Shown: positions 7,702 to 17,964, numbered from the stretch's first letter. The stretch is 64,000 bases of DNA from Cycloclasticus pugetii PS-1 (GCF_000384415.1 NZ_ARVU01000001.1:1364001-1428000), one strand, 5' to 3'. Numbers and translations: made by a program. Notes: generated by a model from the sequence alone, not told the origin.

Positions 7702-10680
7702 ATGAGAGAGCTGTTACAAAACTGGATTAACGATGCTGACAACATTCGCCACCTCAGACTCTTTGCAATTCCTCAAACACCTATCAATATTGCGCATGTT
7801 GCAAATCGTCCTCAGGACTTTTATATCTCTCTGGTTGGCGAGCTATTCAGTTGCCTTCATTCACCCGATACATCTCGATCCGACTGGGCTCAGCTGGGCA
7901 ATGCATTTCTACAATTTGCAACGGAAATGTCTGATGATCAGTTAGGTCAATATGGTATTAGCAAAGAAGACTCAATGTTATTTGCAGCAACGTCTTTCTA
8001 TTTCGGCAATTATCCTGCATCAGCATATCTAACAATGCGCAGATGTTCGCGTCCAATGGACAATCAAAGCTTGCTTTCAGGCTGTTTCGATTTTCTAGTT
8101 AGACCTCCGGAACTGCAATCTACAATAGCCTTAGAAGCCCGATCTGCGATTCTCTCCGGGGATCAAGGACAAATAGACACCTTGATTCGAGCCTTAGATG
8201 ACACAGCAAGAAATGCTCTAAATGAAGGCCCAAGAACCTGGGTCGTTGCAACACTACTAAACAGACTAATCCAGAATTTTGGTACTTCCAACCTTCGTGC
8301 AGTACTTCCAGATGGAAACAATGGATTTTGGACGCCACTTGTAAGCTCTTTAGTCAACAGGCAACCCCCTACATGGGAATTTTTCCCGTCACAAATCGAG
8401 GCGATCAACGGAGGGCTACTTTTATCCGGAGATACATTCTCACTACAAATGCCTACAGGTGCAGGAAAAACTACTTTATGTGAAGTTCTGTTGTACTCAC
8501 ATCTAAAGAGACATCCAAATGATGTCGCCGTAATGTTGGTTCCCTACCGGTCACTTGCGTCAGAACTGCGCGGAAGTCTTGTTCCTCGATTGAATGCTCT
8601 AGGTATCGCATCACGTTGCGCCTATGGAGGAACCGTTCCTGTCGGAGACGAACTTCACGAACTTGATAACGTACAAACTATCGTCGCCACTCCAGAAGCC
8701 CTATCGGGATTGCTTGGAGCAGATCCCGACTTTGCAGGACGTATTGGACTAACCATTATTGATGAAGGTCACTTGTTAGATGGAGCCGGACGTGGAATTA
8801 GTCTCGAATTGTTATTGGCCCGTATGAAGGGCCACCCTGGCCGAGCTACCCGATTTGTATTTATATCTGCAATCGTGCCAAACGTCGAGGAAATAAATAC
8901 CTGGTTGGGCGGGGAAGACCAAACCGTGATCCGAAGTACCTACCGACCTGCACTAGCTGAATTCGCGGCATTACAAACGGAAGGCCGAGGGGTCGGCAGA
9001 GTTATCAACTTAAAGATGCACCCGCAAGAGTCAGCTGACAGGCAGTTCATTATTGATGGCTTTCTGGGTCGTAGCGACTTTTTGTATATAAACCCAGAAT
9101 CAGGGCGGCAAAAGACTTATGACTTTAATTCGATCAAAACCCAAGCTATTGCTGCTGCCCGTAAGGTACTTCCAATGGGGTCAACGGCGATTTTCGCTGC
9201 AAATAAGCGAGGAAGCCAAGGAGCTATTGGAATCGCTCAATCCCTTGTAGTACAACTTCAAATTGATCTTCCCATGCCAAGGCCCAATGACTTCTCCAGA
9301 CAGGATAAGTTAATACAGTCTATAGCATATCTTCAGACTGAGTATGGCTCGGACTGGATAGGAACTCAGAGCGTTCAGCATGGCTTTGTTCTTCATCACG
9401 GTGATATTCCTCAAGAGTCCAGAGAAGTTCTTGAAGGACTCATCCGTGATCAGGATGTGAAACTAGTTATTTGTACAAATACGCTTGCAGAGGGTGTCAA
9501 TCTTCCCATTCGCACACTGGTTCTTTATTCAGTTCAGCGTAGATATGGGAATGGCCAAGTGCAAAATATGCTAACTCGCGATATTAAAAATCTTGTGGGA
9601 AGAGCTGGTAGAGCAGGAGCAAATACCAAAGGTCTTTTGATCTGCGCAAATCCAGATCAGTGGGAACTTGTTCAACCTGTTGCTATGCAAAGTCCAGGCG
9701 AGCCAGTTACAGGCTCTCTTTACAGTTTAATTGAGTTAATGACAGGTTTTATTTCTCGCAACAATATCGCTTTGGACAATCAATTTTTGGAAAATAACAC
9801 CATAATCCACCCGCTAGTTGATGGCATTGATTCAACTTTAATGGAACTGTTGTCTGATGAAGTTAATGAAGACGAGTTTATTGAGTCCGCTAAACAGCTT
9901 GCGGCGCAGACATTTGCAGCTGCACAGCTTACCAATATCCCTTCCGACAACCTACGTAAAATATTCTCGCTTCGCGCACAACGTATTGTAGCGCTTCAAT
10001 CATCTGGAAGGGCGGCCTGGGCACGTGAAACAGGCGCAAAGATCCGTTTGATCGACAGTGTCGAACAGACTTTACTTCCTATGCGCGACAACTGGAGCGA
10101 GGACATAGAACAGATAGTTGATGATATTCGAACCTCTGTTTTTCAATGGGCATGGACACATAGAGAACTTCGAGAAACTGTGAAAGACTGCTTTCGTTTA
10201 GGTGAAAATGACGATGTTGAGAACTATAGGGAACGTTTTTTTGCAATAGCACAACTCTGGATGTCTGGCATGAGATTTAGAGATATCGCAGAAACGCTAA
10301 CGTTACAGATGGATGATCTACTCGGCATATATACCACCGGAATTTCTTTCTCACTCCAAACATTAGTCGAACAAGGAATCAGCCTATTGGCCAAGCGGCT
10401 AGAGATAGAAGAAATCGAGATTTCGGAAGGAGTCCGACTGTTTCCCGAAAACCTGAGGTTTGGCGTTCCAAATAACGCTTCAAGAATACTTGCAGCAACC
10501 GGTGTACGCCACCGCAGTGCTTGCGTTGCACTTGGAACTGCTCTGGAGAATAACAATCTTGCAGGAAACGACAATGAAACTCGACTAGCAGCTGCCCAAT
10601 CACTGCGAACCTATGCAGAACAATGGCGCTCGACCTTGGGTGAGCTGGTCTACCAGAATACACTTTCAGACCTCGCATAA
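7702..10680 (+). CDS. hamB: Hachiman defence helicase HamB (superfamily 2, DExH type)
   Basis: 992 residues. Helicase motifs in order: a Q-like residue (Q231), Walker A MPTGAGKTT (250-258), motif Ia LVPYRSLASEL (279-289), motif II IIDEGHLL (DEGH at 354-357), motif III FISAIVPN (388-394), motif V TNTLAEGVNLP (about 591-601) and motif VI LVGRAGRAG (about 631-639). This is a Ski2/Brr2-like SF2 helicase, the HamB class. N-terminal 230 residues are helical and unassigned; the C-terminal third is the accessory region. Immediate coupling to hamA makes the call firm. It converges on the 1283-residue nuclease-NTPase gene, 72 bases beyond its stop. Confidence 0.88.
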   Translation: MRELLQNWINDADNIRHLRLFAIPQTPINIAHVANRPQDFYISLVGELFSCLHSPDTSRSDWAQLGNAFLQFATEMSDDQLGQYGISKEDSMLFAATSFYFGNYPASAYLTMRRCSRPMDNQSLLSGCFDFLVRPPELQSTIALEARSAILSGDQGQIDTLIRALDDTARNALNEGPRTWVVATLLNRLIQNFGTSNLRAVLPDGNNGFWTPLVSSLVNRQPPTWEFFPSQIEAINGGLLLSGDTFSLQMPTGAGKTTLCEVLLYSHLKRHPNDVAVMLVPYRSLASELRGSLVPRLNALGIASRCAYGGTVPVGDELHELDNVQTIVATPEALSGLLGADPDFAGRIGLTIIDEGHLLDGAGRGISLELLLARMKGHPGRATRFVFISAIVPNVEEINTWLGGEDQTVIRSTYRPALAEFAALQTEGRGVGRVINLKMHPQESADRQFIIDGFLGRSDFLYINPESGRQKTYDFNSIKTQAIAAARKVLPMGSTAIFAANKRGSQGAIGIAQSLVVQLQIDLPMPRPNDFSRQDKLIQSIAYLQTEYGSDWIGTQSVQHGFVLHHGDIPQESREVLEGLIRDQDVKLVICTNTLAEGVNLPIRTLVLYSVQRRYGNGQVQNMLTRDIKNLVGRAGRAGANTKGLLICANPDQWELVQPVAMQSPGEPVTGSLYSLIELMTGFISRNNIALDNQFLENNTIIHPLVDGIDSTLMELLSDEVNEDEFIESAKQLAAQTFAAAQLTNIPSDNLRKIFSLRAQRIVALQSSGRAAWARETGAKIRLIDSVEQTLLPMRDNWSEDIEQIVDDIRTSVFQWAWTHRELRETVKDCFRLGENDDVENYRERFFAIAQLWMSGMRFRDIAETLTLQMDDLLGIYTTGISFSLQTLVEQGISLLAKRLEIEEIEISEGVRLFPENLRFGVPNNASRILAATGVRHRSACVALGTALENNNLAGNDNETRLAAAQSLRTYAEQWRSTLGELVYQNTLSDLA

Positions 10681-10752
10681 GTTAGAAATATTATTAGTCT
10701 CTCCAGAATGGTCTCAGCAATACATTCCCACCTTTAGCTAGATGGGATCAGA

Positions 10753-13700
10753 TCAGAATAATCGACTACCCAATTCATGATTGACCAACCCAATGCGCAC
10801 TGCCGCAATGTAGTTCATGGCTTCATCTATTTCGCCATTCAGGGCATTTATGCTTGAAGCAGAAAGATTTGGACAAAAAGAATCTTCTTTAATCTCACCA
10901 TCTTGCTGCTTAGCGACACAATCACGTAACTCTTCAAGAACTGCTAAGGCATCGTAGACAATATCGTTATCATCCTCTTCGATATAACGCTTAAACTTCT
11001 CTTGAATTCGATCACAAGTCTCAACCGCCCGATCAAACTCATCCCCTTCATCCTGCTTCAAATTTTGTAGATCACATACATTTATCATGGATGAAATAAT
11101 CCCCAATGAGCCAATCCCTTGATCAAACTCTTTTAATAAGAGCCCATCGAATGACTTTCCAGCAATAGCTTGATTTAGGGCCTCGCTCTTATTAACCAAT
11201 ATATGTGGATTTTCAAATAAATAACTAAAGCCAAATTGTGGGATATAAGTGCCATCGATTTTCGGCATCAAATAGACTTGGCGGCTAGTATTTTTATGCT
11301 TTTTAACAACCGATAGAATCTCATCAAAAGAATGAAAATATGACTCTACCGTTTCCACATCTATTGCGATTAACAGCTCATCACTTGGCCATACCCCTCT
11401 GTCATTTCCACCCTCTCGAATAACTAATATCTCTATCTCCAAACCAAGATTAGTGATGCCCTTTTGAATTGCCGCTTTCTCTTTCTCCAGCCTACCTTTC
11501 AGCTTTTCTTTCGCGTTTGCCGAACAGAGCTGTAAAGCCTTTCCTCTAGATGCCTTTTTTGAAAGAGAAGTAACTGCCTCAACGAAACGGCTGTTTTGAG
11601 CACACTCGCTAAGAATCCATCTCAGCATACCTAATAACGCTTCAATACTCGAAGCAACAGGGCTAACATCCCAGTCAAGTACTGCCCAATATGAAGCGTC
11701 ACTCGCCTTTTTTACCTGTTCACAGAGGCTCGACGAAAAAGCCGACAACGCGCCATAGTTGTTTTCTCTATTGTTAAGACGGGGAATCAAATTCCCACAG
11801 ATACCAGCAATCAACGATGAAACCGGCTCCGTAAACTCCACACCACCTTCAATAGGATGTGGACCATAGTTAATAGACAGTTTTTGGTGCATAACATATC
11901 GGTTTGCCGCATTCGCCGTCTGCTCAATAGCAGCCGAATGCTTCTTAATAAATACACCTTCCTTACCACGGCACCATGCATCCACGTAGCTTTTTAGGTA
12001 TCTATCCGCATTCACTAACTGCTCTTTCATCAACTTGGCATAATCAGTCTCCGTTGGTGACAGTGATTGATTCGCCACCAACGCAATGAAGTTTTGGTTC
12101 CAGCGTTGAACAGCGAATGAAGGTAAATTTTTTCGAGGGATTGCCTTTGAAGCGATTGGGTAGTCACCGTATTGTAATGCATTACCGTCCCCTCCAATTG
12201 CCCTCGCCTCTACTTTGCCTGCATCGGGAGCTAAACTCACCAACTTGTCACACAACTGTATAACTGATTGTTCTGCATCGTCAGTCACGTCATCACTAAC
12301 AACGAGATAATCAGCTGAGACAACTTTTTCACCATCATCGTTAACGAAAACGACTGGCTTAGAAATCCAAGGAGTTACCGAATAATATTTGTCTAGGACA
12401 GTCCCCTCTCCCCCGAGGCTAGCAATGATCGACTGCGCCAGCTCAACATCAACTGCGGAGGCCACTTCCAATAATGGGCATATCTGGTCAAAGTCTCCGG
12501 AGATATTTCCACCAAATTGTAATTTCTTGTGTTCTGTAGCCCCTATAGAAGGAATGGGTCCCATGCTGGAAAACAACGCTACGAGCTCTTCAGTCTCTTT
12601 AACCTCATCAAGTTGGAACGAATCGTCGAGTACATCCAGAAGTTTTTTCCTATAATCCACGCACGCAATATTAGAAAACTCTTTCACAGCAAGATTCACT
12701 TGGCGCATAGCCATTGAATCGCCTGATGGCATTTCAGCACCAGCACACGCCATCATCGTCGCCATTGGCCAGTGAGCACTATCCAACGACTGTTTTTCCA
12801 GAATGGCTATCCATGACTTAGTCATTTCCTGAAGCGATACGATCCCCATTCCTGTCAACGCTAATGCCCATTCGGTTGCGGTAGGGGTTTCTTGTAATCT
12901 TCCAACAATCGACTGAATTAACGACTCACCATGATCGACGTTTACTAACTTCTGTATAACAACCGGTAGTGCCTCACTCACAACACATTGAATTGCCAAA
13001 TTATTGGATTCTTCCTTTAAAAAAACCAATTCATCATGGCTATGTAAAAACAGTGCTTCTGAACGAATATCATGAATACCAGCAATAACCCCTGGAGCCG
13101 TATAACGAATCAGGTGCTCATCCAGCAACCGACCTAAAGCGCTTCCTAGGGAATTTTGATTGAGACCGAGAACAGTAGATAACCGATTAACCTGTAATGC
13201 CCCACCAACTCTGAATGCAGCAGAACAGACTCTGACTACGGCCAGTTCTTCATTTCTCGCTTGTTTTTTTCTATCAGTGATCTGTCCTTTTATTACGTCT
13301 TCTAACCTTTTTCCCTGAGTGAGGATATGCGTATATTCAAGCAGTAAACCTTGACTCAGCCGATAAGGCTCCTTCCAATAAACCCACGTCGTCCTTTCTT
13401 CTTGTTGTAATTTCTCCCATAGGCCAACAGCAAATTTTTCATCAAGCGCAGAATCAATAAGACTTACATGACTAATGTCACCAAGAACGGCAACATCTTC
13501 CTGCCGGACAGAGCCTATAAAGAACACTCCTGGTTTTGTGCGCGTTTCTCTAGTCAAAGCCTGAAATAGCGATGCGTCAAATTTTCCAACATCATCTAGC
13601 ACGATGCCTACGGGGCGCATTAAGGAGGGTTGAAGTGCTTCTACTAAATTTAATATGGCCGCTATATCACCACTTTGTGACATTGTGGAGACACGAAACC

Positions 13701-14604
13701 ACCTCATATAATGTGATAGTTCATGAACACTCATCCACTGTAGGGCTGACTTTCCCGAACCAGATGGACCAACAACTAAGACACTGCGCGTTTCCTGAAT
13801 TTTCTCTACAACTCTCGCAACCGAATCAGGCCTATCCATGACCAATCCAGCTGCAATATGTCCCGGCTGAACATCAACACCGCCGTAAAACTCAGAGTCC
13901 ATGAGCGGATCGTCAAACGTAACAGGGAAACAGACACCTCGCTCTATAGCTTCATTGATTGACGACGGATCGATACTCTTAAGAAGACGAGAGACTAAAG
14001 CTTCAATTGTTTGGACAGATATTCGAGATCGGAGGTTGTAAGGCTTACGGGCGTTTTCTGAAGCCACAAAGCCACAGAATGCCAGAACGCCATGAAAGAT
14101 TATCTCGGCTATGCCCGAAACAACACCCAAACGATCTTCCAGCTCACCCACCGCCAACTGCTTGGGGTCTGGGATAACTAGCGATCCGCTTTCATTCTTC
14201 GATTCTTGATCAACAAAACCATCCCACTTAAGAAAATCACCTACAGCTGCCGGTTTCTCTAGAAATAGCCAGCGCCCATCAATAACCATCCCTGCGGCCC
14301 CAAGGGTTTTAGCACCCTCATTTAACTTTTGTTCATAGCCCTTAATTTCAGAGTTAGTAAACGGTGGCCTATGAGCACCCCGTGATTTCACTTGGATCAG
14401 TGTTAGGTTATCTTCTTGCTCGATAACAATATCATCAAATCCCTCAGGAACGACTACACCCGATGAGAGCCTATTACTCCAAATAGAAATAGCTAACAAC
14501 GAGGCTACAGCGTCCTGAAACCTAAAGCCTCGGCCAGCCCATGCTCCAGATCGGCTATCTTTCCAGAACTCTTCTAAAACTGGTAATTTCTTATCTTTAT
14601 CCAT
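10753..14604 (-). CDS. Large nuclease-NTPase fusion, putative defence protein (Cap4-like N-terminus, STAND-like P-loop)
   Basis: 1283 residues. N-terminus: GRGFRFQ (25-30), DDIVIEQ (57-63) and LIQVKS (69-74), the arrangement of Cap4/DUF4297-type PD-(D/E)XK nucleases. Middle: Walker A GPSGSGKS (279-286), Walker B VGIVLDDVG (332-340) and a sensor-like FFIGSVRQED (361-370), then helical, winged-helix-like sequence. The remaining about 800 residues have no recognisable repeats. The plan (nuclease, STAND NTPase, long sensor) is that of Avs-type antiphage sensors, but I cannot match it to a named Avs class. It lies in the same ICE cargo slot as Hachiman, with no adjacent partner on its strand. The start has only a weak, distant GGAG. 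A function in defence is inference. Confidence 0.7.
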   Translation of the reverse strand: MDKDKKLPVLEEFWKDSRSGAWAGRGFRFQDAVASLLAISIWSNRLSSGVVVPEGFDDIVIEQEDNLTLIQVKSRGAHRPPFTNSEIKGYEQKLNEGAKTLGAAGMVIDGRWLFLEKPAAVGDFLKWDGFVDQESKNESGSLVIPDPKQLAVGELEDRLGVVSGIAEIIFHGVLAFCGFVASENARKPYNLRSRISVQTIEALVSRLLKSIDPSSINEAIERGVCFPVTFDDPLMDSEFYGGVDVQPGHIAAGLVMDRPDSVARVVEKIQETRSVLVVGPSGSGKSALQWMSVHELSHYMRWFRVSTMSQSGDIAAILNLVEALQPSLMRPVGIVLDDVGKFDASLFQALTRETRTKPGVFFIGSVRQEDVAVLGDISHVSLIDSALDEKFAVGLWEKLQQEERTTWVYWKEPYRLSQGLLLEYTHILTQGKRLEDVIKGQITDRKKQARNEELAVVRVCSAAFRVGGALQVNRLSTVLGLNQNSLGSALGRLLDEHLIRYTAPGVIAGIHDIRSEALFLHSHDELVFLKEESNNLAIQCVVSEALPVVIQKLVNVDHGESLIQSIVGRLQETPTATEWALALTGMGIVSLQEMTKSWIAILEKQSLDSAHWPMATMMACAGAEMPSGDSMAMRQVNLAVKEFSNIACVDYRKKLLDVLDDSFQLDEVKETEELVALFSSMGPIPSIGATEHKKLQFGGNISGDFDQICPLLEVASAVDVELAQSIIASLGGEGTVLDKYYSVTPWISKPVVFVNDDGEKVVSADYLVVSDDVTDDAEQSVIQLCDKLVSLAPDAGKVEARAIGGDGNALQYGDYPIASKAIPRKNLPSFAVQRWNQNFIALVANQSLSPTETDYAKLMKEQLVNADRYLKSYVDAWCRGKEGVFIKKHSAAIEQTANAANRYVMHQKLSINYGPHPIEGGVEFTEPVSSLIAGICGNLIPRLNNRENNYGALSAFSSSLCEQVKKASDASYWAVLDWDVSPVASSIEALLGMLRWILSECAQNSRFVEAVTSLSKKASRGKALQLCSANAKEKLKGRLEKEKAAIQKGITNLGLEIEILVIREGGNDRGVWPSDELLIAIDVETVESYFHSFDEILSVVKKHKNTSRQVYLMPKIDGTYIPQFGFSYLFENPHILVNKSEALNQAIAGKSFDGLLLKEFDQGIGSLGIISSMINVCDLQNLKQDEGDEFDRAVETCDRIQEKFKRYIEEDDNDIVYDALAVLEELRDCVAKQQDGEIKEDSFCPNLSASSINALNGEIDEAMNYIAAVRIGLVNHELGSRLF

Positions 14605-14663
14605 GTACAGCTATTCCATTAGCTCCTGCACTACTTGCAAGAAGCGCTAGTTTAGAAATAGGA

Positions 14664-15395
14664 TCAAAAATACTTTTTCAGCCGCTCGAAAGCAACACGC
14701 GTCGCCAAGCCTAACAGAAAGGCAAAAGGCAGGATAACGGCCACCGGATTAATGCTGAACGGCAGGCTGATATAGACCACACAAGCAGCTACAAATGAAG
14801 GTACGACGGATCGTCTGGCCAGATTGAAGACATTACTGCTCTCGCGCCCCCCGCCCCACCGCCTGAGGTCGCGTTCCACCAGCCCGTCAACACCACCCAC
14901 GAGCGCCGCAACGAAGAAGATCGGCAGTGAAAATAGGATGAGCGCTAAACGGGTGACGAATGTTTGTGTAACGTAGGTGGATGCTTGAAGATAGTCATCG
15001 AATCGTTGATATAAGCCATATCCCCATGCCTGCAACGATGAAAAAAAACTGGCGTCAGGAACATCAGGCGCGTTATGCAGAAGCGTTTTAATCCAGGATT
15101 GACGGGATACCCATCCTACTGCCTCGCCCGTTAACGCAATAATATCCTTCCTGATAGCTAACGATTGATCATAGAGCTGCTGGTTGAGATAAGCCTGGTC
15201 AGCCGCCAGAACGGCTTTTGCGTGGTCTGCCCCTTGTTCTGGCCAGAACCAGATCATGCCTAGCCATTCAATGATGATAGACAGCATTAAACTGATCACC
15301 AGCCAAACAACTAACTGAACCAGTGCAGAAAACAGTTGGCCGATCAGGCCGGGTTCTTTTCTTCTGGGGGGCTGATACTGCTGTGACTTGGCCAT
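14664..15395 (-). CDS. ICE membrane protein, TIGR03747 family
   Basis: 243-residue inner-membrane protein with an N-terminal helix pair (about 17-45) and two or three more segments in the C-terminal half (about 147-170, 205-233). The family lies directly downstream of TraD in MPF-G ICEs, here 17 bases after it. Its role in transfer is not defined. It is the last conjugation gene before the defence island interrupts the series. Confidence 0.85.
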   Translation of the reverse strand: MAKSQQYQPPRRKEPGLIGQLFSALVQLVVWLVISLMLSIIIEWLGMIWFWPEQGADHAKAVLAADQAYLNQQLYDQSLAIRKDIIALTGEAVGWVSRQSWIKTLLHNAPDVPDASFFSSLQAWGYGLYQRFDDYLQASTYVTQTFVTRLALILFSLPIFFVAALVGGVDGLVERDLRRWGGGRESSNVFNLARRSVVPSFVAACVVYISLPFSINPVAVILPFAFLLGLATRVAFERLKKYF

Positions 15396-15412
15396 GGGCT
15401 TATCAGCCTTGC

Positions 15413-17482
15413 CTATCGACCATAATAGCTCGGCCAGTCCACGACTGACGTATAACTGCGCCGCATATGCTGGAGCATGTCGCCCAAATCGTCGGGCAGC
15501 TCCTGATCATCCATTTTGGATGGCATGGGGATGCGGATTTTCCACAGTTCACTGCCCCTAAGCAGGACGAATGCCTGCCCTTTGGGGAGCGCCACAATAT
15601 CGGCGGGGGAGATCATAGGCACACGGCTGATGCTCACCCGATCCTGATTATTGGAGGTAAAGCCAATGCCGGCAGAGGTATCGACATTGTCGGTGACGCC
15701 GGAAACCGCCATGATTTCACTGACGCTGACTTCTGGCAGCTGCTTGGTGAACATTTCACAGGTCGCCACCTCCTTCACACCCATGATCAGCATGGTGCCG
15801 ATGTTGCCAGCCAACTGCCCGGCTTTGGCTTCACTACCCAGTTCGGCAATCGGGTCGCTCCAGGTCTGGGTGTACAGATTAAGTTGGTAGCCAGCCCCGC
15901 CACTTTTATTGATCAACGTCTTGAACTGCGGCCCGATCAAGTCGGAGAATTCGTCCCCGTGGATCACAATATCCGGTGGTTTCCTGGCCTGCTCGTTCGT
16001 ATTGCTTGGTGCTATACCGTGCTTATAGATATGACCTGCCAGACTGGTCAGGTCACTGAACATGGAAGCGCCCACCGCACTGGCCACCTCTGGGTCGGTG
16101 AGAGCATCCAGCCCCACATAGACGACAGCGTTGGATCTAATCGCTTGCGCCCACTCCAACACCGGACGTTGATCGTCGGTTTTCGTCTTATCAGGTGCCA
16201 GGATAGAAGCGATGTTGCCCGTGGTGAGCTTTTCCAGGAAGGGCTTGATGGACACCGTGATTTTCAAAAAATACTCACGGTCATAACGAAAAGCAGACAT
16301 CAGCCCTTCTAACACCTGATCGAAAGTCGCATGAGTATTGAGATAGCGCACCATTGCCAGTGCCTCAGGGTCTTTGCCCTGATCGATCCTTGGCAGCGAC
16401 TTTATGTTAATACTGTCTTGCAGCTCCCCCAGCTCATCCTGCCAATCCTCCGGACCATGTTCAGCCAACCAATGGCGACCATACAGAATCAGCAGAGCAT
16501 CGATATCGGTGATATAGCGACGAATTTTGAGGTAATCCGGTATTTCACCCATCGCCACTAGCGCCACGGCGATAACATTGATGAATTGCCAGGCAAATTC
16601 TTTAAACGCACTGGCCTCACCTTCGCCCGGTAGCTGGCTGGCGATTCGCGTCGCAACTTCTGTAATCCGCGAAAAAGAACCAATGGCGTTGTAGCGGGCG
16701 CTCAGCTCGGGATAGCCCAGATGAAAGATAATGAGCTGACGCCCTGCTTTCTGGGATTCAACATAGATGCGCTTTAGATAATCGGCATCTCCTTTCGGGT
16801 CTAACACAATGACACAGTTATTGCCGCGTCGAATATCCTGGGTCGTCAGCACTTCGGCCAGCCGGGTTTTGCCATGGCGAGTTCGGGCGATCACCACCAT
16901 ATGCCCGACCCGGTCACTGAGCGGCATTGTGGCATTGGTTTCCCCTCTGATCCCGACACCGTGTATGACAGCATCGCCCCCGATGGCAGGCGGGGGACGG
17001 ACGGGATTCAGAGGGGAATCTAGTGCGGTCCATCGCATGATCGTTCGCAACAGGGGCGTATGCTCCCATTCGATCTCTTTGCGACGAACCCATTGTTTGA
17101 TGGCGCTGGGCTGCAGATAACGTTCAGCGCGTTTATCGCGGGCAGCGTAGAGTCGTTCGGTGTGTGTCTGGTTCCAGCGAAAGCCTCGCCCTAAGAACAA
17201 CACCGACTGACTCACCGGCACTTGGGATGATGACATGACATAGCGCGGGCTGCGCTTGAGATGGCGCTGATATTGAATCACTCGCCAGGCCTGGCGACCA
17301 CGCCATACACCGACCCCGCCCAGACACCCGGCGCTGAACAGGGCAACCGATGGGGTCATCATCAAAGTGTGTGGTGCAGCTAACACGATCCCCGCACAAC
17401 TCAACGCCACTATCGCCGAAGACAGTTCCACAGGGGGACGTAATAACACTTCGACTTCATACCGGTCGGTCACTGCTCCCAA
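15413..17482 (-). CDS. traD: Type IV coupling protein TraD (TIGR03743 family)
   Basis: 689 residues. An N-terminal membrane region (about 20-58) is followed by a soluble AAA-like domain with a Walker A variant ARTRHGKT (199-206), VIVLDPKGDADY (224-235), and Walker B-like DIVIHGDEFSDLI. Coupling proteins bring the relaxase-DNA complex to the secretion channel at the inner membrane and hydrolyse ATP. The Walker A lacks the usual leading glycine. The start overlaps the end of the TIGR03765 gene by 13 bases. Neighbours and length agree with the family. Confidence 0.92.
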   Translation of the reverse strand: MGAVTDRYEVEVLLRPPVELSSAIVALSCAGIVLAAPHTLMMTPSVALFSAGCLGGVGVWRGRQAWRVIQYQRHLKRSPRYVMSSSQVPVSQSVLFLGRGFRWNQTHTERLYAARDKRAERYLQPSAIKQWVRRKEIEWEHTPLLRTIMRWTALDSPLNPVRPPPAIGGDAVIHGVGIRGETNATMPLSDRVGHMVVIARTRHGKTRLAEVLTTQDIRRGNNCVIVLDPKGDADYLKRIYVESQKAGRQLIIFHLGYPELSARYNAIGSFSRITEVATRIASQLPGEGEASAFKEFAWQFINVIAVALVAMGEIPDYLKIRRYITDIDALLILYGRHWLAEHGPEDWQDELGELQDSINIKSLPRIDQGKDPEALAMVRYLNTHATFDQVLEGLMSAFRYDREYFLKITVSIKPFLEKLTTGNIASILAPDKTKTDDQRPVLEWAQAIRSNAVVYVGLDALTDPEVASAVGASMFSDLTSLAGHIYKHGIAPSNTNEQARKPPDIVIHGDEFSDLIGPQFKTLINKSGGAGYQLNLYTQTWSDPIAELGSEAKAGQLAGNIGTMLIMGVKEVATCEMFTKQLPEVSVSEIMAVSGVTDNVDTSAGIGFTSNNQDRVSISRVPMISPADIVALPKGQAFVLLRGSELWKIRIPMPSKMDDQELPDDLGDMLQHMRRSYTSVVDWPSYYGR

Positions 17483-17964
17483 CCCTCTTTTGATAGCAAG
17501 ATCGGGTAGTGGCTCAAACCCAGCTTAGTGGCGAAACCCTCCGCTGATGCGGGCACCAGACGAAGCCCTTCCGCGATAGCCAAAACCGCCTCAATCTCCT
17601 GACGATCCTTCGCCTCAACCAGAAGGCCAACGGCTCCGATACGGATAAGCTGCTCGCGCTTTTTGGCCAGCCAGTCTCGTGATTTCTGATCAGACCCCAC
17701 CAAAAACAAGGGCCGCTGCAAATAACGTAATGCTTTTGGCGTGACTGTGACCTTACCCGGCTGCATTGAGGGTGTGGTGATCGGCAGCTTGAATGGCGAT
17801 TGATGATTCGCGTCCTGAGTGGTGGCCTTTTCTTGTGGTGCTCGTTTCGGCAGATAGGGTTCAAGCGGTAAGGTATCGCCTGAGTCATAAATTACGGTTA
17901 ATGGTTCTCTGGCGTGAGCCTCTAAACAAAACAACAGGCACAGCAGTCCGAATAGCCCTCGCAT
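17470..17964 (-). CDS. ICE protein, TIGR03765 family (PFL_4695-like)
   Basis: 164 residues from MRGLFGLLCLLFCLEAHA, a signal peptide ending about residue 18, so the protein is periplasmic. The remaining sequence (RPLFLVGSDQKSRDWLAKK, EGWEQ at the end) matches the TIGR03765 family found just upstream of TraD in this ICE class; no enzymatic motif is visible. The start at 17964 shares a base with the stop of the transglycosylase gene (TGATG), which is better than the longer frame running 36 codons upstream inside that gene. Confidence 0.83.
   Translation of the reverse strand: MRGLFGLLCLLFCLEAHAREPLTVIYDSGDTLPLEPYLPKRAPQEKATTQDANHQSPFKLPITTPSMQPGKVTVTPKALRYLQRPLFLVGSDQKSRDWLAKKREQLIRIGAVGLLVEAKDRQEIEAVLAIAEGLRLVPASAEGFATKLGLSHYPILLSKEGWEQ

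Noticed and set aside
16809-17120. Rightward open frames across the coupling-protein gene
   Set aside because: Antisense shadows of traD; no ribosome site and no recognisable family.
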